Shown here in pieces: positions 52,049 to 61,370 of a stretch of 64,000 nt of DNA. The number at the start of each line of letters is the position of its first letter. The stretch's first letter is position 1. The stretch comes from Pithys albifrons albifrons (lineage: Eukaryota > Chordata > Aves > Passeriformes > Thamnophilidae): the NCBI RefSeq assembly GCF_047495875.1, contig NC_092465.1, positions 9,349,160-9,413,159 of the forward strand, in the 5' to 3' direction. The translations under genes were made by a program, and so were the position numbers. The notes beneath the pieces were generated by a model that was not told the DNA's origin, made no database searches, and saw only the letters and a list, made by a program, of their open reading frames with translations.

Positions 52049-52190
52049 ATGTATGTATATATATATACATATATATACACACGCACGCACATATATGTAT
52101 ATGTATATATATACCCATATATATATACACACACACGCACATATATGTATATAATCTATATATTTATATCTATATATATAAAAACATCCA
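52049..52190. repeat. TA/CA/CG alternating dinucleotide microsatellite
   Basis: Alternating purine-pyrimidine sequence (ATAT, ACAC and GCAC runs). A GCACATATATGTATAT word occurs twice exactly 50 bases apart (starting 52087 and 52137), indicating a local tandem duplication. It lies just beyond the inferred EN1 polyadenylation site. Confidence 0.85.
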
Positions 52191-52242
52191 TACACTAAAA
52201 AAAAGAACTGGAGCCAGCCTGGATCCTGAACACAGTCTACAC

Positions 52243-52248
52243 TTTATT
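52243..52248 (-). terminator. EN1: Candidate EN1 polyadenylation signal AATAAA
   Basis: The plus strand reads TTTATT, giving canonical AATAAA on the transcript strand about 525 bases after the EN1 stop codon. The sequence following it in the transcript direction includes GTAGACTGTGTTCAGG, a GT-bearing downstream element. I noticed no other canonical AATAAA on the minus strand between the stop codon and the microsatellite at 52.05-52.19 kb. Confidence 0.55.
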
Positions 52249-52591
52249 TCAGACTACAGATTTCTGAACATAATAAAATCTTTGGCTTGTAGCGGTGGGT
52301 TCAGTCTCGCAGTCTGTGGATCAGAATTATTTTTTTTCCTCGGGGGAAAAAAAAAAGAGACAGATAGAAATTCACACAAACACAGAAAAATAAAATAAGA
52401 TCAAACGAAAGATGAGAAAAGCCCGACATTTACTGTAAAACAAGAGCAACGGACATCGGGGGTGAGGGGGGCAAGAAAAAAACGAAAGCAAAGAAAACGA
52501 ACAAACGAACAAAAGAAAGGAGAAAGAGAAAGAAGACAGAAACTGTCCAGCAAATAGAGATCGCTACACATAATTCTTACCTGAAATTAAA

Positions 52592-52599
52592 TATATACA
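52592..52599 (-). promoter_or_regulatory. Pumilio-type 3' UTR element TGTATATA
   Basis: The plus strand TATATACA reads TGTATATA on the EN1 transcript strand, matching the PUM consensus UGUANAUA. It lies about 175 bases after the stop. Function is inferred; an 8-base word can occur by chance in AT-rich DNA. Confidence 0.35.
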
Positions 52600-52772
52600 A
52601 GGTCATATGCTGTTTGGCTATATAGAGATAATTTTTAAGTGTTCATATTTCTTTTCTTAATCGGAGTCCTTAGACTATGGATAGACAATAGATCTGCTTT
52701 TAAATCGCACCTGTCCGCCTCCCGGCCGGCGGGCCGGCGCCGCGGCGCAGGGCTGGGCTGGGGCCACCCGCC

Positions 52773-53089
52773 TCACTCGCTCTCCTCTTTGTCCTGCACC
52801 GTGGTGGTGGAGTGGTTGTAGAGTCCCTGGGCCATGAGGTGCAGCGCCAGCCCGTTCTTGATGCCCGTCGCCTTCTTGATCTTGGCCCGTTTGTTCTGGA
52901 ACCAGATCTTGATCTGGGACTCGTTGAGGCTGAGCTCCTGGGCCAGGCTTTGCCGCCGCTGCTCCGTGATATACCGGTTCGCCTGGAACTCCGCCTTCAG
53001 CCGCTGAAGCTGCTCGGCCGTGAACGCTGTCCGCGGCCGCTTGTCCTCCTTCTCCGTCTTCTTCTTCTTCAGCTTCCTAGTGCGGGGGC
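52773..53089 (-). CDS. EN1: EN1 coding exon 2, homeodomain and C-terminus, residues 224-328
   Basis: Second and last coding exon. It follows an intron ending CCTGCCCGCAG, and it restores codon 224 (Gly) and then [10 protein letters not shown]. Seen: a basic linker (226-237), a 60-residue homeodomain at about 239-298 with W286, F287, Q288, N289 in recognition helix 3 (homeodomain W48, F49, Q50, N51), and the EH5 tail ([20 protein letters not shown]) ending in KEESE and TGA. Known: Q50 homeodomains read TAATTA-type sites, and N51 contacts adenine. The tail [24 protein letters not shown] identifies EN1; EN2 has GNKNTLAVH followed by a different end. Exons 1 and 2 together give 987 bases, 328 codons plus stop, close to the size I recall for chicken EN1. 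The reading frame is intact, with no sign of pseudogenisation. The protein is nuclear, acting mainly as a repressor with Groucho/TLE and PBX partners. Confidence 0.98.
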
Positions 53090-55666
53090 CTGCGGGCAGG
53101 GCACACACACGCCGCTGGGCAGGGCCGTGCCGCCGACCGACCGCCAGACCGACCGCCACCCCCGCCCCGCCGGCCGCGGAAAAATGGCCGACGGGTGAAT
53201 TTGTGTTGGTTCCGTGGGTCCCCCCAGCCTCCCAACCCCGGCACCGCCGCCCCGGCGCGGCGGATGGAAGGATGGGGAAGGAGCGGGGAGGCCGTGTCCG
53301 AGCACGCTGCGCATGACCCGCCGCCCCGGCCCCGGCGAGCCGACCCTGCAGAGCGAGGGGAGCGGAGCCCCGCTCGGCCCCCGCCCCGGCACACGTCGGG
53401 GTGCCTCTCCGCCTGCCCCGCCGAGACGAGCCACACTCCTTCTGCACGGCCGGAGACCGGGGCCCACCGGCCGTGGCAGCGGCTTCGCCGGGCAGCACGG
53501 GGAACAGGAGTCCCTGCCACCAGGCACCGAGAAACGGCCGCCAGCAGCAGACTGGCCGAAGCCAGCACTGGTCTCTTCTTGGGGGACAACAACCGTCTTC
53601 ACAAACCCAGCTCAGTCCCTGGGGGCCCTTCTCCGCCGCCGCTCCCCCCTCCCCTCCGGTGCCCCGCCGCCACCGCTCGGGTCGTCTGGCTCTCCGACAG
53701 CCGATCCTTGACGGGGACCCTCGGCCCCGTTTGCGGCTCCCTCCGTGAAGCCCATCTTAAAGCAGTGCCCCCGCCGCTCCATCTCCAGGCCCCAGTGGGG
53801 CTGAAGTGCGACACAGCGCACGGGGGAAACCGCCCGGTCCCGGGACACATCCTGGGCACAGCGCCCGGCCGTGAGGGTGGGATACCCCTTGTCCTCTTCT
53901 CGCCGGCGCAGCCCGGCCCGACCAGGGGAGAGAGGAGGAGGGGTGGGGGAGAACCGTGAAGAAAGGGATCTACGAAAATCCCCCGACAGCTGCCGGGCTC
54001 GGCGGGCGGCCCCGGGCTCGCAGCCCCCCGCCAGCAGCAGCCGCAGCCGGAGCCAGCGAGGCCTCCCTGCTGCCGAGTAGGCCGAAAGCTCCTCTCCCGG
54101 CGCAGCCATTCCCCGGAACGGGGGGATTCTCCTCGGCTCGGCAGCGGCTGTCGGTGGGGAGAGGGACGGGGCCAGGCGGGATGCTCCCAGGCTGGGCCGA
54201 AGGAGGGGCGGAGGGCGAGGGAAGTGAATAGCTGAGCCCCGGCACCTTGCAGCGCGTTGCCGGCGCCTCCGACCGCCGCATCCCGCTCGTCCCCGGGGCC
54301 AGGAGAAGCAGCCGGGGCCGGAGGGCAGCTTCGAGCACAACAAAGAGAGCGGCCGAGCCGAGCCATCCTCCCCTCGCCCTTCTCCCCTCCGGGCTGCGGC
54401 GATCAGGGAGTCTCGGGGAGAACATGCAGAAATTATTCTTTGCCCGAAGAAAGGGTAGGAAAGGAAATGAAGGCGCAAGTGCAAAACGCCGGGCGCACGG
54501 CGGCCCTGGGAATCGGCAGCACAGCACTCGCGGCCGGGCCGGCCGGGAGCGAGGCCGCGCCGTCTGACAGCTCTATCACCCCATCAATCATCCCAGTCAA
54601 TCAAAGCGGCTTTTCTGAGTTTCAAGTCGCTGGACCTGTCAATAACGGGGGATGGAGACGGCTCGGCCGCACCGGCGGCCGGCGGGGAGCACTAGGCCCG
54701 GCAGCGCGGAGCGGGGCCGGGGCATTGCAGCACCGCCTTCCCCGCGCATCGGAGCGGTCCCTGGGCAGGCACAGGGGAGCCCACGCCGGCCCCGCGCCGC
54801 GCTGCCGGAGCCTTGGCTGCTGGCCGAAGTGTCATGGGGGAATCCCCTCTTCCTCGCCATCTTCTTCTTTCAAACAAATGGCATTTAAAACCAGAATGTA
54901 ACGGTGATAAATAAGGAGCTGCCTGGGGCACCTGGGGAGTATAAGGAGGTAGAAGGGGCGGTAGAACGGGGCCGTGAGGGCCCAGCCAGTGGCTCGCACC
55001 AGGATGGCCCCGGACAGAGGCACATCCCCTCCCCGGAGCTGGGCCCCAAATGGCAGCAGGGAGCACCGGCTCCGGCGGCAATGCGTGGCCTAAGGGCCTG
55101 CCTGTCTCGCTACAGAGGCCCCAGTTAAACAGCCCCTCCGCCACCTTCCTAAACACCCCGTTTTCCTTCGCCTGCCAAGAAAACAGTACCTCGCCCCCAC
55201 TCGCCCCGCCAGCAGCCGCTCAACATGTGGCCCCGCTACCAGCACCCAGCTAAAAAATAAACTAAAGGGAGAAGAAGCCTCAGAGCAAGGGAGCGGCGGA
55301 ACCCGCTGCTTTTTTCTCTCGCTCTCATCCCGCGCTGCCGCGCTGCGGAACACCCGAGGCTGCGGCAGGCGGGGCGGGCGAGGGGCGCGGGAAGGGGGTC
55401 GCTCTCGCCGGCTCTCCGCATCGAACCGCTGCCGAATCGGGGCCCGGCGTCACATTCAAATTTGGGAGACTCGGAGGAGGAAGGAGGGGTGAGGGCTTGG
55501 GGGGGACGCATTTCCTCTCGCCCCGAGTGACCCAGGCCACCCTCCCCCCGCGCCTCCCCACGCGAGGTCCTGAACAGGCCGGGAGCCAAAGCCAAGGAGG
55601 GAAGAGGGGAAGGGGGGGCGACCTTGTCACGATTTAACAGCTCCCAGATGCGCCGCGGTTCCTTAC
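53090..55666 (-). other. EN1: EN1 intron 1 (2,577 bp, GT...AG)
   Basis: The donor is G^GTAAGG at 55666 and the acceptor is CCGCAG^GC at 53090. Removing the segment joins SS-G-PRTRK in frame, exactly the conserved engrailed junction just before the homeodomain. The intron is very CpG-rich throughout. The long open frames in it on both strands are low-complexity consequences of high GC, with no recognisable domains. One AT-richer island at about 54560-54650 is listed separately as a possible enhancer. A second AT-richer patch lies at about 54860-54960. Confidence 0.95.
54560..54650. promoter_or_regulatory. Candidate intronic enhancer: TGACAG / PBX / TCF-LEF words
   Basis: An AT-richer islet sits inside the GC-rich EN1 intron. 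It contains TGACAG (54565-54570; MEIS/TGIF-type), ATCAATCA (54583-54590; PBX-type TGATTGAT on the other strand), ATCAAAG (54600-54606; TCF/LEF-type) and CTGTCAATAA (54636-54645; the TGACAG word in inverted orientation followed by an AT extension). Ordered, non-repetitive AT-rich words in a GC-rich intron suggest selective constraint. Function is inferred. Confidence 0.4.
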
Positions 55667-56336
55667 CCGAGGACGGTCTGTCTGAATACCTAGTGCAGTA
55701 GACCCAGGCAGGCCACACCAGCGGCTGTTGCGAGTCGGGCTTTATAACAGGTCCTCCATTATTAGAGCCCATGAGAAGGATGGCGGGGCTGCCGTGCTCC
55801 CCGTACTTCGCCGGGTGAGTCTCGCCCCCGTCGGCGGGGGGCTTGGCTGGCCCCGACGCCGCCGCCGCCGCTACCGCCGCGGCGGGACTGGCTTTGGCGG
55901 CGGCGGCGGGCGGCGGCGGCGGCGCGGAGCCGTCGGGACGGCAGTTCGAGTCCGGGCAGAGGAGGGCGGGCGGGTTAGGCGGCCGGGCCAGCAGCGGGTT
56001 GACGTTTTCTCTACCTGAGCTCTGCCCCCGGTCTCCGTCCCGCTCCCGGCTGCCTCCTCCTCCGCCGCCGGCCGGCGCGGGCGGCTCCTTCTTGCAGCCG
56101 AAGTCCGGCCTCAGGATGTTGTCGATGAAAAAGTTGGTTGTGCGGTGGGGCGGCGGGGGCGGCGGCGGGGGCGGCGGGTGGCGGCGGCGGGGCAGAGGTA
56201 GGGGGCAGGGCGCGGCGGGGGAGGCGGGCGCGGGGCTGGGGGACACGGGCACGCTCTCGCCATCGCTGCCGCTGCCGCTGCTCGCCGGGCCGGGCGCCGC
56301 GTCTCGGTGGCCGTGCCCCTCCGGCGGCTCTTCCAT
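55667..56336 (-). CDS. EN1: EN1 (engrailed homeobox 1), coding exon 1, residues 1-223 plus first base of codon 224
   Basis: First coding exon of a homeodomain transcription factor. Seen: a proline-rich N-terminal region with a run of ten prolines (residues 54-63), then the EH1 motif FFIDNIL (69-75) within HRTTNFFIDNILRPDFGCKK, a glycine run (90-95), an alanine-rich stretch (about 143-160), and WPAWVYCTRYSDRPSS (208-223). Known for the family: EH1 recruits Groucho/TLE co-repressors, and the tryptophan motif contacts PBX. The start at 56336 has A at -3 and G at +4, and it begins MEEPPEGHG, the family's usual MEE start. The frame stays open 42 codons upstream, but that stretch opens with TTG, contains no ATG and does not resemble EN1. 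The exon ends TCG-G before GTAAGG, so codon 224 is split. The poly-Ala and poly-Gly tracts are shorter than I recall in mammalian EN1. EN2 is excluded by the exon 2 C-terminus. Role: midbrain-hindbrain and ventral limb ectoderm patterning. Confidence 0.96.
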
Positions 56337-56980
56337 GCTCAGCCGCCGCCACGGAGATCGTTGCCTCTTTTCCCCCCCACCCACCCACTTTACGCCCACC
56401 CCACTTTGACAGTGGGTGGCGGGGTGGAAAAGGGGGAGGAAAAATTTAAAAAGGAAAAACAAAAAGGAAAAAAGAAAAAAATATTAAAATCCACTTGTTG
56501 GGCTGGAGCTGAGAATTTTTTTGTCCCTCTCACGGATGGATCCAAAACCAGGGAGGCACTCGAGGGCTTCTCTCCCCCTTCTCCCGACCAGCTTATATTT
56601 CCACCACCAAAAGAAAAAAAAATCAAACCTAAAAAGGTGTGTGCGGCGGCACCACGGCCCCCCCAAAAAACCCGCCCCCCGAAAACCCGTCACGATCTGC
56701 CCATCACCCCGCCGCCGCCGTCGCCGCGGCGACTCTGCGCTGCCCCGCTGTCAAGCTCCGCTCTGCCTACGCCGCGGGCTGCCGGAGCCCGTCCCCGCCA
56801 GCCCGGTGCTGCGCCGCCCGCGACAGCTTAGTGTTCTTTTTTTAATTCTTTTTTTTTCCCTTCCCCTTATTTCCCTCTTTTCTCTCTCTCTTTTTTTTTT
56901 AAGGCCAAATCTCTGACAGCGCCGATCCGTGCACCAAACTCTCCCTAAAAAATCCCTCAGCCACACTTTTTTCACTCGCA
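56337..56980 (-). other. EN1: EN1 5' untranslated region (inferred)
   Basis: This non-coding segment lies between the start codon and the candidate promoter. It holds A-rich and T-rich runs (for example 56440-56490 and 56836-56900) inside otherwise GC-rich DNA. The stretch of open frame directly upstream of the start codon lacks an in-frame ATG, which supports initiation at 56336. Confidence 0.45.
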
Positions 56981-57100
56981 CCGGAAGCACGTGAGGTGGC
57001 CCCGCACGTGGGAGCGGCCAATGGCGCGGCGCGGCCGCCGCTGACACCCCCGCACCGCGCCCAATGGGCGCCCGCGGGGCCGCCGCCATAAATACTGCGT
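56981..57100 (-). promoter_or_regulatory. EN1: Candidate EN1 core/proximal promoter
   Basis: This GC-rich segment lies 650-760 bases upstream of the EN1 start codon. It contains an ETS-like CCGGAAG (56981-56987) abutting a CACGTG E-box (56988-56993), a second CACGTG (57005-57010), two CCAAT words on the plus strand (57018-57022 and 57061-57065), and an AT-rich core reading TATTTATGGCGGC on the minus strand (around 57080-57094). That core could be a TATA-like element overlapping a YY1-like GGCGGC word. A start site about 30 bases downstream would give a 5' UTR of roughly 0.7 kb. The exact transcription start cannot be read from the sequence, and divergent plus-strand transcription is also possible. 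Confidence 0.5.
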
Positions 57101-57253
57101 GGGGACCGGACGGGGCGGGCGGTACCGGGTGGGACAGGGCGGGCGGCGGTGGCGGCGCCGGCAGAGCCGCGACGGGGCGGGGGCACCGCGCCGCGCCGCG
57201 CCCACGCGCGTGGACCCGCTCCCCCACCGCCACCTCGACCACCTACCAGCCCC

Positions 57254-57490
57254 GTAAACAACTTCCAGCCGCGCCGTGTCCCTGCCACGAGCGGCGTGTG
57301 GATTTGGTCACTGGCCGCTTTCCTATTGCTCCGGCAATAATAAACACCGCCTCCTCTCAAATCTGTGCAACTTGCTCCCCTCTTTTTGTTCTCTATTCTC
57401 CCGCAGCGAAGGGAGACAGCAAGCCGGGAATCCAAAATTGTTGTTTTTGAGAAATAAAAAATTACAATAACAATAAATAGCAATAAAGAC
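57254..57490. promoter_or_regulatory. Upstream regulatory candidate: forkhead and SOX-type words
   Basis: It lies directly beyond the EN1 promoter. It contains GTAAACAA (57254-57261, forkhead type), the inverted pair TATTGC...GCAATA (57324-57329 and 57334-57339) running into ATAAACA (forkhead type), and at 57429-57488 a cluster of SOX-type words: ATTGTT, then ACAATAACAATAAATAGCAA. The composition drops from CpG-rich to AT-rich here. Regulatory function is inferred. Confidence 0.35.
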
Positions 57491-57665
57491 GGGAGGCACT
57501 GCCGGGGCGAGCTGGGCTTACGGCCGCTTCCTCTCTCTGATTTACCTCTCTCTCAGTAAACCCCTCTACCGGGTTTGTGAGTTGGGGGTTTTATTCGGAA
57601 TACGAAGCAGATCAGCGCCAGCTCATAGCTAAACTCGTACCATGTTTCCTCATCTACTTTTTGAT

Positions 57666-57693
57666 GTTTGTTTGTTTGTTTGTTTGTTTGTTT
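57666..57693. repeat. (GTTT)7 microsatellite
   Basis: Seven perfect GTTT units in a T-rich stretch upstream of EN1. No associated gene. Confidence 0.9.
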
Positions 57694-57899
57694 GGGCTCA
57701 GTTTGCTGTTTGGTTTGGGGTTTTTTTTCGCTAGGATTCTTCTTTGGTTTTGTGTTGTTTTTTTCTGCCCGGCAGGGAGCAAGCACCTCAGGACATGTGT
57801 TGAAGCAGACGCGAATTTTAAGGATTTTAAAGGCTGTGAGGAAAAAGCCAATTTTTTTCAGGATGGATGCAGCTATCTAAAAATTAATTTACAGAAAAA

Positions 57900-58700
57900 A
57901 AAACAACCAAACACCTTGGCCTCAGTTTTGGGTTTGCCGGGCTGTTGGGGCCGCAGCCAAGTGCCGCAGGGAGGGAGGCTCTGCCGCAGCCGGTCTCCGC
58001 GGCCCCGGGCGCTCCTGGCCGTGAAGGGGCGATTCGCTGCAGGGAAGGGCAGTGTTGGTGCTCACACGACGCGGCTCTAGGGATAGAGTCCCTCGACACC
58101 TCGCATTTCACATATCGGAGGAGATCCGTGCGGCCTGGGTGCTCGGAGCTGCTGCGTTTCCCGGCCGGCCGCAGGCACCTGCTCCAGCTGGAGCCGCGCT
58201 CATGCCTGCGGCCGTTTCCTGGGACTGCGGGAAGGGCAATTCCAGACGTTTTCTCTTTCTGACGTAACTGCAGCTCCCCCATTTTCCCCTCCAAAACGGC
58301 GGCCGGGTCGTGGTGGGTCTGGGGAGGCCACGGGGCCCCGCGCACGGCTCCGCGCCTCTCCGCGGGGCTGGGCCGCGTCACGTGCAGACGCCTATATATC
58401 CTATATGTGCACGGGTGCGGGCTCAAAATACACATATAGTTCTATCACTGTGTGTCTGTATCTCGGTGGTTCCTTGCGGGCTGAGCTGCAGTGCTGGCAC
58501 CAGCGAGGCTCCCCCACCTCGCCCCAACGCGCCGGCTGGATGGGCTTCCCTCCACGGGAGGAGCCCCGGGGAAGCGGCCCGGCCCGTGGCTCCGCTTTCA
58601 GGAGGCGACTGGCACGGAGAATCGAAGCAAACACCTCTGGGTGTCCGTCAGCTGTTCTCCGGGTGCCCAGAAGACGTGCGTGTGCCCGCACCTCCGAGGC
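57900..58700. other. CpG-rich block upstream of EN1, non-coding
   Basis: CpG-rich segment upstream of the EN1 promoter, with a CACGTG (58379-58384) and an inverted repeat CTATATGTG...CACATATAG (58401-58409 and 58431-58439). The short open frames on both strands are not recognised as genes. Confidence 0.5.
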
Positions 58701-58740
58701 ATGTTCGGTTATTTTCTGTACCGGGGAAACATTACCGAAT

Positions 58741-59460
58741 TGTTACCTCCAGCCACACAATAATCCCCTAAAATAATAGCTGGCAGAGCACAATCAGCCC
58801 TGGAATCAAGAGCTTCATCCGCAATTAAATGAATGTTAACCCCCCCACTGCATTCACAATATCATATCATTTACTCGCACCGAAATTGGGTTTATTTATA
58901 TTTAAGTTAGCAAAATTGAAATCTTTATCCCAAAAGCGAGCGTGGGTACTTAATTAAATTCTAATTAGGACACTATCAATATCCCATTTAGCCACGTAGC
59001 CTTTGTGAGCCGCGGTCCCTTTCACAGCTGTAAATGGGGGCTCGCTGCCTTATCTCTCCTGCAAGAGACGCCTTGAGAAGGGCTGCAAAAGATAATTTAT
59101 AGGTTTTAATTACTCTTCATTCCGCCTGATCAGCTTGGCGTTCATCACAGGACGGCGAATAAAACCTGGTCAAAAGCACTGTCACTATTCCCTGGCAAGA
59201 CGCTTAATCAAAGTAAGCAGGGCCATATTACACGCTGCGAGCTTCTTCACGTAATTTCCCAGCTGCTGATAAAGCTAGTTGAATAATGCTGCAGTCCTTC
59301 GGAGACACCATTTACAGAAATGACTTTATTGACGGCTTAACGTCGGTAATTCATTTTACCTTTCATGTATTGGGAGCCCGGATTTGTTACAGTAATAGGA
59401 TGATAAATGTCCTGGCGGCCCTATAGCTTTTATTATTGAATACAATACACACACCCATCC
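58741..59460. promoter_or_regulatory. Strong candidate conserved non-coding enhancer upstream of EN1
   Basis: About 700 bases of complex, non-repetitive, moderately AT-rich sequence sit between CpG-rich blocks, 2.4-3.1 kb upstream of the EN1 start codon. Homeodomain words are dense: CAATTAAA (around 58822), TTAATTAA (58950-58957) and the palindrome CTAATTAG (58961-58968). A TCF/LEF-type ATCAAAG lies at 59207-59213 and a TTTATTG word near 59325. There is no open reading frame of note. This texture is characteristic of vertebrate conserved non-coding elements beside patterning genes. Conservation itself was not measured. Confidence 0.5.
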
Positions 59461-59559
59461 TTAAATGTTCCAAAATTGGGTAACAAAAGGGAGGGAGAGA
59501 GAAATCGAAGCCTTTAACTATTTAATTTGCCTTCCTGAGTACGCGCGGGGGGCGGGGGG

Positions 59560-59612
59560 GGAGAAGTGTGTGTATGTGCGCGTGTGTCTGTGTGTACGTG
59601 TGTGTGTAGGGA
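59560..59612. repeat. TG-rich simple tract
   Basis: Alternating GTGTGT with CG and AC interruptions after a G-rich run. It is low-complexity DNA between candidate regulatory blocks and could adopt Z-form. Confidence 0.7.
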
Positions 59613-59754
59613 GGGGGATTACTTCATCTGGAATCCTCCCTTCTTCTAGAAACTGTTCTGGATTGTAAAGGCTTCTCTATAAATCGAGTAGGTTTGTGTA
59701 CGGAGGGGGTGGGGGATCGGCTGGATGAATGAGGAGGGGTTAAAGGAAAAGACG

Positions 59755-59885
59755 ATGTATAATTCCAAGCTGGATATTTTTTCCATCGCGACCCTTCCTA
59801 TCTAAATAGATAAATATTACTCCCCGGCTCGTAGGTAGTTACAGTAATCGGCGTAATATGTCTGCACAAAGCAGTTTACGGACAG
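59755..59885. promoter_or_regulatory. Candidate conserved non-coding block
   Basis: This short block of balanced-composition unique sequence lies between a G/T-rich simple tract and a CpG-rich block. Its words include TATCTAAATAGATA (an imperfect palindrome) and GTAATATG. It has no coding signal. The constraint is inferred from texture only. Confidence 0.3.
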
Positions 59886-60367
59886 AAGCTTTTAGAAAAA
59901 CCGCTTCTTAGGAAAAAGTTCGTTTTGTAACTTGTGGGTGCCGCTGGGTTTCGGGGTCCCGAGGAGCCGTCGGCGTGTCCAGTGGGGCCGGGGCACAGAG
60001 GGCTTCCCAGAAGGTGCTGCAGGGCCGGGGCTGTGCTGCGGGCTCTGCTGCCCCTCGGAAGTGCCGCGGTGCCGTCTGAGTCTCTTGAAGGTTGGTGTCC
60101 CCACTGGCTCTCGGCGCTGGCGCTTAGGCCAGCCAGCTTGGCATGGGGTGGGAGTAAATCCAGTCCGGGAGGAGGAGAGTGGCCAAGGGGCGGCGGGGCC
60201 GGGGAGCCGGGCTGGGATCCCCGGTGCCCGCCGTCGGGCTGTGCGGAGGGCGCTCTCTTAGCTTCCGTCACACGACCCCAAGCCCGCAGCGCTCACAGCC
60301 TCTTTGGAATCTTGGCGAAATAATTTCTCCGATTTCGTTGTATTTTTTCCCCCTTTTTCTTCTTTTC

Positions 60368-60376
<9 letters not shown>

Positions 60377-60399
<23 letters not shown>
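60377..60399. repeat. Poly-T tract (T23)
   Basis: Homopolymer of 23 T bases preceded by a CT-rich stretch. It could be a simple slippage product or the reverse-complement tail of a retroelement; no element is recognisable beside it. Confidence 0.9.
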
Positions 60400-60519
60400 G
60401 AGGAAGGCCACCGAAGGAAAGAATTTTTAAAATTGAAAATAAAAATAAATTAAAAATTAGATCAAAAATCCTTTGCTTTTTTTTTTCCTCGGCATCTTTA
60501 TAGAAAGGAGGAAGTATAG

Positions 60520-60900
60520 AAACGTGGTTAATATACGCTGTGGTAATCCTATTTCTAGGTCTAGATCAGATCTCATTGGGGCCTTTGCTGAAGGACATAA
60601 ATGAGTTGTTCTAATACAATAGATTTCATCCTTCCTACAGGGACTGGCTGACCAGAGGTTTTGTTAAAAGTGAATACGAATAGATTTCTGCTACAAGTGC
60701 AGCATTATTATTATGAGCTGTAAGGTCAGACTATACATTCCGGGTCCCCAAAGCCTATAGACCCTGGGAAAGGCGCGGGATATACCACGTCATTGTACCT
60801 GACAGTCTCTTCAATAGACTAATTCAATTATCGCTTGGGGATTCAGTCTTCATTGAAAGCAATAATAGCGGTGTAATTCGTTGGTAAATAGGTATTGGAA
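60520..60900. promoter_or_regulatory. Candidate conserved non-coding block with homeodomain half-sites
   Basis: Unique sequence of mixed composition lies between a poly-T/A-rich tract and a CpG-rich block. It includes TAATTCAATTA (60819-60829, two ATTA/TAAT cores), CTAGATCAGATCT near 60560 and GTAATTCG near 60872. No open frame of significance is present. Enhancer function is inferred from position and word content. Confidence 0.35.
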
Positions 60901-61370
60901 GCAGCCCCTCTCGAAACTTTTTTCGGAGCACAGGTTTGTATCTCTGGTATTCAAAATCTCTCCTGGTAGCAGCGCGGGGAGCGGGGAGAGAGGAAGGGAT
61001 GTTTTTCATGAAGAGGAGGGCCGGGTTGCGGGGAGACCCCGGCGTAACCGGCCCGAGCGGCAGCCGCACCAGGAGGGCAGAGCGGCTGCCCTGCTCCCCC
61101 GAGAAGTTCCCGGGGCGCTGGGAATGTTGTGCGCTAATGTCCTGGTGCAGAGTTATGAATCAATTACCGTCCCGGACCACCCCCACCCTAGCAATGCAGC
61201 CCGGCTCTCAAGTCACAGGGAAACGTAGGAAAGATTTAATTTTATTTATTTCATTGTCTGTCCCCACTTCCCAAGGGGGACGAAGACGAAAACACCCTAC
61301 AGAAGTTTCTGGGGAGGGGAGACAAAACGGTCTTTCTTAGCGGTATTACTAGCTTGTTTCTTTTCCTATA

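Larger units (their letters stand above)
52225..52772 (-). other. EN1: EN1 3' untranslated region (extent inferred)
   Basis: From the TGA (52775-52773) the minus strand runs through AT-rich non-coding DNA to an AATAAA at 52248-52243, followed by a GT-containing stretch, so cleavage near 52225 is plausible. A Pumilio-type element TGTATATA reads at 52599-52592 on the transcript strand. The 3' end is inferred, and transcripts could extend further. A dinucleotide microsatellite lies immediately beyond. Confidence 0.55.
52680..57250. other. CpG island covering the EN1 gene body and promoter
   Basis: Dense CpG dinucleotides run almost unbroken from the last coding exon through the intron and exon 1 to beyond the promoter, in sharp contrast with the CpG-poor first 47 kb. 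Whole-gene CpG coverage is typical of homeobox and other Polycomb-target developmental genes. The boundaries are estimates by eye. Confidence 0.85.

Noticed and set aside
53090..53498. Upstream extension of the homeodomain frame as a single-exon gene
   Set aside because: The frame continues into the intron with no EN1 similarity; the acceptor at 53090 and donor at 55666 give the exact family junction.
53195..54527. Several 170-290-codon open frames on both strands in the EN1 intron
   Set aside because: The intron boundaries are fixed by the conserved EN1 junction. These frames are low complexity and mutually overlapping, consistent with scarcity of stops in GC-rich sequence.
56337..56462. 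N-terminal extension of EN1 by 42 residues
   Set aside because: The upstream stretch begins with TTG, holds no ATG, and reads through A/T-rich 5' UTR; the family begins MEE, and 56336 has a good start context.
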